Positions 1 to 4,994 of a stretch of 6,137 nt of DNA are shown here, one piece after another. Numbering within the stretch: position 1 is the stretch's first letter; the number at the start of each line of letters is the position of its first letter. The position numbers and the translations under genes are program-made. The notes beneath the pieces were generated by a model that saw nothing but the letters and a program-made list of their open reading frames with translations, had not been told where the DNA came from and made no database searches. Origin of the DNA: Chloroflexota bacterium (GTDB taxonomy: Bacteria; Chloroflexota; Dehalococcoidia; SZUA-161; SpSt-899); the NCBI GenBank assembly GCA_018657655.1, contig JABHWQ010000467.1, positions 1 through 6,137 on the forward strand. Direction: 5' to 3'.

Positions 1-87
1 AAGCTCGACCGGTATTCCCTGCGCCCAGCCGTTCTGGGACTTTCAGCGATGGCAGCCATCGCTGTACTGGCACGGGCTCTCCTGTAG
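1..87 (+). CDS. C-terminal end of a possible membrane protein (partial, 5' end outside window)
   Basis: The first reading frame is open from the left edge to a TAG at 85-87 and gives 28 residues. They begin KLDRYSLRPAVLG and end AIAVLARALL. The last ~18 residues are uninterrupted hydrophobic and small residues, which fits a final transmembrane helix with a basic residue near the end. The stretch is more GC-rich than the DNA just after it. No family can be assigned from so little sequence. The stop lies 31 nt before the next good start codon, so the two could share a transcript. It could also be a chance open frame. Confidence 0.4.
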   Translation, partial: KLDRYSLRPAVLGLSAMAAIAVLARALL

Positions 88-105
88 GTTTGTAATCATG
101 AAATC

Positions 106-112
106 AAGGAGG
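106..112 (+). promoter_or_regulatory. Strong Shine-Dalgarno site AAGGAGG
   Basis: A consensus AAGGAGG lies six nucleotides before the ATG at 119-121. It is one of the best ribosome-binding sites in the window and is the main reason to take the tiny ORF that follows seriously. Confidence 0.6.
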
Positions 113-118
113 CCGCCA

Positions 119-238
119 ATGAAATCGATAAAATGGCAGTTATACCTGGCCGTAGGTAATATGCTTGCTTGGGTTTTATGTGTCTGCTCCTCGTGCTGTT
201 TGTCAGAGCGGTATTTACTCCAGACCATCAGATTGTGA
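119..238 (+). CDS. Small hydrophobic ORF, 39 aa, unknown function (possibly a frameshifted gene)
   Basis: The ATG at 119 follows a consensus Shine-Dalgarno and opens a 39-residue frame beginning MKSIKWQLYLAVGNML and ending at TGA 236-238. The N-terminus (basic residues, then WQLYLAVG) looks like the start of a small inner-membrane protein. The second half (CVCSSCCLSER) is cysteine- and serine-rich and does not look like natural protein. A different frame of the same DNA (from about 163 to the TGA at 295-297) is much more protein-like. It has a hydrophobic FMCLLLVLFVRAVF segment followed by a polar tail. The simplest reading is a ~55-60-residue small membrane protein split by one frame change near 160-175. 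Two separate tiny ORFs, or no gene at all, remain possible. No family recognised. Confidence 0.35.
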   Translation: MKSIKWQLYLAVGNMLAWVLCVCSSCCLSERYLLQTIRL

Positions 239-297
239 TTACGGTCAAAAGGCTTGACTCATCCTATGGAGTTTTGGTAGCTTTGTACCAGAAGTGA
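178..297 (+). CDS. Overlapping small ORF, 39 aa, single hydrophobic segment (possible 3' half of the gene starting at 119)
   Basis: An ATG at 178 opens a 39-residue frame ending in TGA at 295-297, ten nucleotides before the next gene. It starts MCLLLVLFVRAVF, a good membrane segment, then continues TPDHQIVITVKRLDSS with a soluble-looking tail. There is no convincing ribosome-binding site before 178. It is therefore more likely the displaced second half of the small gene beginning at 119 than an independent gene. Function unknown. Confidence 0.25.
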   Translation: MCLLLVLFVRAVFTPDHQIVITVKRLDSSYGVLVALYQK

Positions 298-307
298 AGG
301 TGTATTA

Positions 308-1090
308 ATGCATATAGTAAAAGATTTTCTTAGAGTTATAAGTATCCAAACCTTTGTTGTTGTTGCTATTTCCTGTTTCGCAACTTTCCTTTGCCTGCAA
401 TATGACGTTTTCATTGACTTACCCACAGCCTTGATCGGAATCGCTATTATTTTTCCGATTGTGTTTTCAATAAACGCAGCCTATCGGCGGCGGGAGGAAG
501 CCCTGGGCCATTTTGCTTCGCTGAAAGGTCACGGTGTTGCTCTTTATTATGCACACCGGGATTGGGTTCCAGAAAACAACCCGGAAGATGCCCAACGAAT
601 GAAGCAGCTTATCGATGATCTTTTGCGTTCAATACACTCCTATTTTTCGGCCAAGAACGGCGATGGTGAACTGTTCCAAGATGTATATCAACGGTTTTCC
701 GATATTTCAGAATCAATGGAAAAGTTAAGGACAGCCGGTGTTAGCAATTCTGAAATCTCCCGGTGTAATCAATACATGCGCGCCATGATGATCGATTTTG
801 AACGAATGAGGAATATTTATCTCTACCGTACTCCAACTACACTCAGGGCATATAGCCATATCTTTTTGAATACTTTCCCGATTTTGTTTGCCCCATACTT
901 TGCTAATTTGGCAGATGAATCTTACACAGTCACTGGATATTTAGTAGCTGCCTTCTATGGTTTGGTATTGGTTAGTCTGGACAATATCCAGGAAGATTTG
1001 GAAAGTCCCTATGACCAGATCGGGGCTGATGATCTTAATTTGAATGTTGCTGACCAATACAATCGAATCCTAAACGACAAAACGAAATAA
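308..1090 (+). CDS. Bestrophin-like (RFP-TM) membrane protein
   Basis: This 260-residue protein resembles bacterial bestrophin-like proteins, a membrane family related to eukaryotic chloride channels. Hydrophobic segments lie at about residues 14-31 and 38-56. A long, mostly soluble helical stretch follows (about 60-180), then segments at about 184-201 and 207-224. Right after the last helix is SLDNIQEDLESPYDQ (223-237), matching the family's hallmark of an acidic loop ending in LE-P(F/Y) and then 'DDL'. The FSINAAYRRREEALGHF stretch (53-69) after helix 2 resembles the family's 'N-AY-RW-E' region, and an RTP..LRAY motif occurs at 174-182. A GAAGG ribosome-binding site overlaps the end of the preceding ORF, seven or so bases before the ATG. 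Length and frame look intact. The ion conducted, if any, cannot be inferred, and prokaryotic members include cation-selective channels. Family call moderately confident. Confidence 0.72.
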   Translation: MHIVKDFLRVISIQTFVVVAISCFATFLCLQYDVFIDLPTALIGIAIIFPIVFSINAAYRRREEALGHFASLKGHGVALYYAHRDWVPENNPEDAQRMKQLIDDLLRSIHSYFSAKNGDGELFQDVYQRFSDISESMEKLRTAGVSNSEISRCNQYMRAMMIDFERMRNIYLYRTPTTLRAYSHIFLNTFPILFAPYFANLADESYTVTGYLVAAFYGLVLVSLDNIQEDLESPYDQIGADDLNLNVADQYNRILNDKTK

Positions 1091-1130
1091 CAAAGTTAGT
1101 CGCGAGTAAAATTCTATTATTCCCCTATCG

Positions 1131-1136
1131 TATAAT
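1131..1136 (+). promoter_or_regulatory. TATAAT -10-like element
   Basis: A perfect TATAAT sits in the 114-nt gap between the bestrophin-like gene and the ATG at 1205. There is no recognisable -35 box 16-18 bp upstream (the sequence there is A/T-rich, AAAATT) and no extended TG. It may be the old promoter of the decayed acyl-CoA synthetase, but the evidence is a single hexamer. Confidence 0.25.
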
Positions 1137-1193
1137 CATTGCGTGTAACACTGGTACTCTTACTATCAAGAACCTCTGGCGTACCCATTATCT

Positions 1194-1198
1194 GAGGG
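1194..1198 (+). promoter_or_regulatory. GAGGG ribosome-binding site that marks the ancestral start of the acyl-CoA synthetase
   Basis: GAGGG lies six nucleotides before the ATG at 1205-1207. This start reads MI, meets a TGA at 1211-1213, and then continues in the same frame as QDSNNIGAYFEP. That resembles the beginning of this enzyme family (a short leader, then '.FEP.SIA..G.S'). It therefore decides in favour of 1205 as the original start over the TTG at 1230 in the downstream frame. Confidence 0.5.
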
Positions 1199-1204
1199 CC
1201 GCAA

Positions 1205-2400
1205 ATGATTTGACAGGACTCAAACAATATTGGGGCATACTTCGAACCTTATTGGCTCATTGCGGGAAATCATGGGAACAGCCTACTGGTTGATCCGCAA
1301 CCTCCGGCATTTTGGCTTCACGGGCCCGATATACCCGGTAAACCCAAATTCTGAGTATAATGAAGTCTTTGGATCAACGGTTTATTCAACGATCAACGAT
1401 GTGCCTAAGCCAGTGGACTTAGCTGTATTGATTACGCCTCCAAACATCACTCCCGGAATCATCGAACAATGTGCTCAGAAAGGAGTCAAAGCCGTCGTGG
1501 TTCTCTCCGAAGGCTTTGCTGAGTCAGGTGAAGAAGGGATTGATCTTCAGCGTCAATTAACCAATATTGCTCACCGAACCGGAATTCGGATCATGGGGCC
1601 GAACACTTTTGGCGTTGTCAACTCCGCTAACGGTTTGGCAACGATAGCGCCCTATCTGGATCAGGAAAGGATCGAAAGAGGGGGCATCGCTATATGCAGT
1701 CAAACTGGCTCTACCGGCCCCCAAAAGATGCCGGTCGGCGATTGGGCTTACCCTATAAGCAAGATGTGCGATGTTGATGAATCTGATATCATGGACTACC
1801 TTGCAGATGACGCGGAGACTAAAGTTGTCTCCATGCATCTGGAAGACGTGCGAGACCGACCTCGGTTTATGGCCGCAGTCCGAAGGCTGGTTGCCCGTAA
1901 ACCGCTGGTGGTTTTGAAAACGGCTCGGAGTGAAGCGGGCGCGAAGGCCTCGGCATCTCATGCGGGGCGGGCAATAGCTGAATTCTCTGAACGTACGGTT
2001 CAAAATCTTGCGGAGGTTTTTCCTCGTCTGGGTGGGAATCCGGTTGATATTGGCCCTGCCATGTCAGAGTTCATCCAATCCTTTCTACTCCCTCGAACAA
2101 GCGGTGGCCATTGTATTGGATGATGATAGTGTTGATTGTGTTACTATTACTTTTTGTGCTGGTCAGCAGCTTATCCCTCTGTATCCGATGGTCGTAGACA
2201 TGTTCAAGAAATTAATAAAAGGCTCTTCAAAGACCGTCAATATCTGGTTGTACGGAACGAGTTTACCTGCAACGGAGGAATTGAGTCGCCAACTGCAATC
2301 GCAAGGGTTGCCGGTGTATTTTGATCTCGATACCGCTATTAAGCCGCTTGGTTATGCGTCTTATTACGCTGAAGTTAAAACAGCCTTTGATGAGGAGTAA
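1205..2400 (+). pseudogene. Acyl-CoA synthetase, NDP-forming, CoA-binding/ligase subunit (decayed)
   Basis: The translation resembles NDP-forming acyl-CoA synthetases (acetyl-CoA:ADP ligase alpha-type, succinyl-CoA ligase fold), which couple acyl-CoA hydrolysis to NDP phosphorylation. The main frame (1230-2123) carries the Rossmann CoA-binding domain: AYWLIRNLRHFGFTGPIYPV, the TPPNITPGIIEQCAQKGVKA stretch, GPNTFGV and ICSQTGSTGP. It then carries the ligase domain with the phospho-histidine motif ASHAG. The third part (NPFYSLEQAVAIVLDDDSVD to the TAA at 2398) is in another frame, reached by about one extra base near 2070. At the 5' end, the ribosome-binding site and ATG at 1205 lead to a TGA at codon 3. 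The FEP and IGS motifs are in different frames, and the usual intervening residues seem lost near 1250. Two apparent in-frame deletions lie near 1767 and near 1970. No ATP-grasp subunit is present. I judge it non-functional, with high confidence in the family. Confidence 0.82.
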
Positions 2401-2405
2401 TTGAG

Positions 2406-2927
2406 ATGGATTTCTTTTGGGACACATATGAAACAGATCCGATAATTGCCGAGGTAGAGGCTCAGTTCGCACGAACAGATCGACTCATTCCCAATTTCAA
2501 AACGATGCATCCCTTGGGCGAGTTGCTTCCGCAGGAATGTGTTCTAATGATAGCACACGATTTTGTTAGCGTGCTATTCCAAACAATCGCGCGGGAATGG
2601 GCACCGTACATTGCTATGGCGCTGGAAAGGTCAGTGAAAGCGCGGGGGAATGGGATAACAAACCCCGGTCAAGTGATTGATATTCACTTTGGGGATTTCA
2701 TGGCTGATACTTTCGGGACGATTCAAAAGATATATGATTATTTCGGCATGGAATTTGCTGCTGAGGCAGAAACCAGAATGAGGCAGTTTCTCGCGGAAAA
2801 TCCTGAAGACAAACATGGGAAACACACGTATAGGTTCTCAGAGACCGGACTTGATCTCGATGAGGAAAGGAATAGGGTTCGGCATTATCAGGAGTACTTT
2901 GGGGTCCAGTCGGAGGGAATATCGTAG
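2406..2927 (+). pseudogene. Sulfotransferase family fragment (N-terminus and middle missing)
   Basis: The 173-residue frame matches two separate parts of PAPS-dependent sulfotransferase-like proteins, which normally have about 350-400 residues. Residues ~7-60 (TYETDPIIAEVEAQFARTDR, then FKTMHPLGELLPQECVLM and AHDFVS) are typical of the region after the P-loop. Residues ~61-168 (IAREWAPYIAMALERS, then IDIHFGDFMADTFGTIQKIY, YFGMEF, ENPEDKHGKHTY) are the C-terminal third. The N-terminal P-loop that binds the PAPS 5'-phosphosulfate ('PR-GTTL' type) is absent. So is the central part with the 3'-phosphate-binding Arg/Ser region ('HRDP'). The jump from LFQT to IAREW near 2586 looks like a clean in-frame deletion. 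The ATG at 2406 follows the acyl-CoA synthetase stop by five bases and uses that gene's GAGGAG end as a ribosome-binding site, so the start is probably accidental. A functional sulfotransferase is very unlikely; an expressed remnant is possible. Confidence 0.75.
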
Positions 2928-2945
2928 ATTGGAATTAATGCATAT

Positions 2946-3746
2946 CTATGGAGGCGTAGCTTCGAAAGCGACCCACCCAATTCCATCAAATCCTACTTCA
3001 GCCCAGGCATGGGCCTGGCTGGCGTAAACGGCGTCTTGGTCTCCATCGCTGGGCAGGAGATAGTAACCGGCAGCTAGCCTCGATGGAATACCCGATGCTC
3101 GTGCCAGTATCACGAAGGCGGAATTAAAATTACCACATATGCCCTCTTTGGTTTCGAACAGGAACCAGTCGTTTGGTTCCCACTTGGAAGGTGCCGGTAT
3201 ATAGTCCAGATTGTAATCAAATCTCACCTGCAAATATGTCTCTATCGCTTTAGCTTTCTCAAAGGGAGTCGGCATTCCCTCAGTAATTCCTAAAGAAAGC
3301 TCCTCTAATCTATCCGTGATATTGTCAGGTAGATGAAGATATCGAGGATCATCCAGTATGGAGAGTTCATTGAGAACATCTCTGTTGTAATCCCGATAGC
3401 TTCGTGAAAGCTCATTAGGATCGGGGGAGATCAGTTCTACTGTATCCGAAGTCCCACTCAAATACTCATATACCGCAGAGACTTTCCTTAATTCCCAGTT
3501 CTTGCCATCGTAATCAATGGCCACAGCACTCCTCAGATATCGAACATAGGGACTGCTTTTAACCAGAAAAAGAGGCTCGCCCGATGGTGGTGCTGTGTCT
3601 CGTAATGAGAGAGTTGCTACCTGCTTGCTGGCTTGGTAGTCAATGATCTTGATCATGACTGAGGCTGTTAACATACAAGCCATCAGGAGGAAAAGGAGGG
3701 TGTGAAGGTTCCGCTTTCTATCGTTGCTTTTTATCTCAATCATCAC
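2946..3746 (-). CDS. Membrane-anchored transglutaminase-like protein (TgpA/DUF3488-type core, short form)
   Basis: This 266-residue protein has a basic N-terminus and one hydrophobic segment (about residues 14-34), then an extracytoplasmic region. The protein ends in a transglutaminase-like cysteine protease-fold domain. FEKAKAIETYLQVRFDYNLD (162-181) opens the core. Cys204 lies in FETKEGICGNFNSAF, followed by ARASGIPSRLAAGYYL. His246 is in QAHAWAEVGFDG, and Glu262 of WVAFEATPP stands where many relatives have the third catalytic Asp. The YVRYLRSAVAIDYDGKNWEL segment (67-86) matches the region before the core in large TgpA-like proteins of polysaccharide or cell-wall loci. The multi-pass DUF3488 region and the C-terminal helix/DUF4129 part of those proteins are absent. 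The stop comes immediately after TPP, suggesting 3' truncation. The start is GTG at 3746 or ATG at 3743, with only a weak ribosome-binding site. It converges with the sulfotransferase remnant 18 nt away. Substrate unknown. Confidence 0.75.
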   Translation of the reverse strand: MMIEIKSNDRKRNLHTLLFLLMACMLTASVMIKIIDYQASKQVATLSLRDTAPPSGEPLFLVKSSPYVRYLRSAVAIDYDGKNWELRKVSAVYEYLSGTSDTVELISPDPNELSRSYRDYNRDVLNELSILDDPRYLHLPDNITDRLEELSLGITEGMPTPFEKAKAIETYLQVRFDYNLDYIPAPSKWEPNDWFLFETKEGICGNFNSAFVILARASGIPSRLAAGYYLLPSDGDQDAVYASQAHAWAEVGFDGIGWVAFEATPP

Positions 3747-3880
3747 GCACCATTTTCAAACAGCAATTAGAAGAGATTTGCACAATCTCTCCAAATACTA
3801 GCTGCCAGCTTGGCTGGCTTAATGTGTTGTTTGATTTAGTTCGCTTCATTGTAGTCCGGTACACGATCACAAACAATGGC

Positions 3881-3920
3881 GTGATGGTCATCACCTACAT
3901 GAGTATTTGGTACTATGTAG
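3881..3920. repeat. Two adjacent hairpin-forming inverted repeats
   Basis: The first repeat is GTGAT (3881-3885) and ATCAC (3890-3894) around a 4-nt loop. It abuts a second, longer repeat: CTACAT (3895-3900), one unpaired G, AGTA (3902-3905), a 5-nt loop TTTGG, then TACT (3911-3914) and ATGTAG (3915-3920). The second has ten base pairs with a single bulge. There is no U-tract after either arm, so these are not ordinary terminators. Operator sites, a structured RNA leader or chance are all possible. Confidence 0.35.
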
Positions 3921-4014
3921 CTTTGAGTTGTATTTCCGGCAACCTTTCGCGCTTTCTTTACATATTGCCTATGTAAGTACCGACAATGATGCCTATATTG
4001 GAAACCTCAATAGC

Positions 4015-4043
4015 TTGACTTTCTTTGCATCGCAGAATACATT
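4015..4043 (+). promoter_or_regulatory. Sigma-70-type promoter for the enoyl-CoA hydratase gene
   Basis: TTGACT (4015-4020, 5 of 6 to consensus) is followed by exactly 17 bp and then TACATT (4038-4043, 4 of 6). Transcription would start near 4050, giving a 5' leader of about 130 nt before the ATG at 4179. No other pair in the gap is as good. Confidence 0.5.
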
Positions 4044-4163
4044 TGTCACAAGCTGTAATAGATGTATTGGGAATGGCGGTTGAACGAACAATGAAGCAGA
4101 TGGTTATTGGCTGTTGAAAACTGCTTTGTTGTCATGAATCTGATAGAATCTTTAACCATTGTG

Positions 4164-4170
4164 AAAGGAG
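4164..4170 (+). promoter_or_regulatory. AAAGGAG ribosome-binding site that fixes the hydratase start
   Basis: AAAGGAG lies eight nucleotides before the ATG at 4179. The reading frame is open further upstream to a TTG at 4107, but those 24 codons have no ribosome-binding site and no family similarity. The start is therefore set at 4179, where the protein begins MSISVIEVEKNGEIATVTLN as crotonases do. Confidence 0.75.
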
Positions 4171-4178
4171 ATAAACAG

Positions 4179-4958
4179 ATGTCGATATCCGTAATTGAAG
4201 TGGAAAAGAATGGTGAAATTGCCACTGTCACTCTGAATCGGCCCGAGGCGATGAACGCGTTCTCCCGTGAGTTGCGCGGGGCAATCGCTGAAGCCTTCCG
4301 CGATCTGCAAGCCGATAACGATACCCGCGTTGTGATCCTAACTGGTGCAGGCCGCGCTTTTTGTGCCGGATTCGACCTCAAAGAGCTGGCATCCGGATCA
4401 CCGGATGATGCGGCATTCTCACAGGAGACCGATATGCAGGATGCCATAGCCGCTTTTGACAGACCGATTATTGGTGCGATCAATGGACACGCGATTACCG
4501 GCGGTTTCGAACTCGCACTTGCATGCGATATCCTCGTCGCATCGAAGGAGGCGAAGTTTGCCGATACCCATGCTCGCGTTGGCATGATGCCGGGATGGGG
4601 ATTGAGCCAGAAACTTCCTCGCTTGATCGGCATTCACCGAGCCAAAGAAATTTCGTTGACCGGCAACTATATTACAGCCGATCAGGCTGAGTTGTGGGGT
4701 TTTGTTAATCGAGTAGTTGTGCCGGATGAGCTTTTACCGACTTGTAGAACACTAGCGGCGGATATTGCATCGTGCGATGATACCGTATTGAGGGCCTACA
4801 AAAAACTCATTGATAATGGTTATGATATGACTTTTACCGATGCGATGGCTTATGAATTGACATTTGCCCAGGAATGGATGCATAAGGTCACGTCTGGCAA
4901 TATCTCTGAACGTCGCGAGCAAGTTCAGAAACGAGGACGACAGCAGAATGTTCAGTGA
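4179..4958 (+). CDS. Enoyl-CoA hydratase/isomerase (crotonase) family protein
   Basis: A complete 259-residue crotonase-fold protein, the normal family length. It begins with IATVTLNRPEAMNAFSRELR (residues 14-33). The first oxyanion-hole strand is AGRAFCAGFDLKEL (57-70), which contacts the acyl-CoA thioester. The second is AINGHAITGGFELALACDIL (100-119), with Glu111 at the position of the first catalytic glutamate of mitochondrial crotonase. Then comes FADTHARVGMMPGWGLSQKL (127-146), where the second catalytic Glu position is occupied by His131. A LPRLIG...AKEISLTG segment and a helical C-terminus follow. Classical members hydrate trans-2-enoyl-CoA in beta-oxidation. The superfamily also does isomerisation, dehalogenation and hydrolysis, and the single-Glu pattern leaves the reaction open. 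The gene has its own promoter and ribosome-binding site and looks intact beside broken neighbours. It may feed fatty-acid or aromatic acyl-CoA breakdown. Confident in family, not in substrate. Confidence 0.92.
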   Translation: MSISVIEVEKNGEIATVTLNRPEAMNAFSRELRGAIAEAFRDLQADNDTRVVILTGAGRAFCAGFDLKELASGSPDDAAFSQETDMQDAIAAFDRPIIGAINGHAITGGFELALACDILVASKEAKFADTHARVGMMPGWGLSQKLPRLIGIHRAKEISLTGNYITADQAELWGFVNRVVVPDELLPTCRTLAADIASCDDTVLRAYKKLIDNGYDMTFTDAMAYELTFAQEWMHKVTSGNISERREQVQKRGRQQNVQ

Positions 4959-4994
4959 TTTATATTGCAGCCAGCTTGAAAAGATACTGAGTTA

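Larger units (their letters stand above)
3747..4178. other. 432-nt region without a recognised gene
   Basis: Between the divergent transglutaminase-like and enoyl-CoA hydratase genes I recognise no protein family in any frame. One plus-strand frame is open from 3835 to a TGA at 4081 but has no ATG, no ribosome-binding site and no familiar motif. The stretch contains several short inverted repeats (3772-3790, 3804-3818, 3881-3894, 3895-3920) and a good plus-strand promoter at 4015-4043. It probably holds the promoters for both flanking genes. I see no convincing minus-strand promoter hexamers. Confidence 0.5.

Noticed and set aside
43..228. 61-codon minus-strand frame at the left edge
   Set aside because: No ribosome-binding site or recognisable motif, and it lies opposite the perfect Shine-Dalgarno and small hydrophobic ORF on the plus strand.
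254..283. TTGACT followed by TAGCTT as a promoter for the bestrophin-like gene
   Set aside because: The -35 is good, but the best -10 at 17-18 bp matches only three of six positions. It is too weak to list as a promoter.
1557..2003. 148-codon minus-strand frame across the CoA-synthetase gene
   Set aside because: It is antisense to strongly conserved coding sequence, and its translation has no domain-like features.
2934..2945. 12-bp identity (ATTAATGCATAT) with the start region of the bestrophin-like gene (304-315)
   Set aside because: About one such match is expected by chance in a window of this size, and the flanks do not match.
3772..3790. AGAGATT/AATCTCT inverted repeat upstream of the transglutaminase-like gene
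   Set aside because: Seven base pairs in A/T-rich DNA is near chance level, and nothing else supports an operator here.
3804..3818. GCCAGC/GCTGGC hairpin as a terminator
   Set aside because: Only six base pairs, no U-tract on either strand, and no gene ends nearby on either strand.
3835..4083. Open plus-strand frame of about 82 codons in the intergenic region
   Set aside because: No ATG, no ribosome-binding site, no recognisable motif, and it overlaps the hydratase promoter and several hairpins. Probably a chance open stretch.
4107..4178. In-frame 24-codon N-terminal extension of the hydratase from a TTG
   Set aside because: It lacks a ribosome-binding site and family similarity, whereas the ATG at 4179 has a well-spaced AAAGGAG and begins at the usual crotonase N-terminus.
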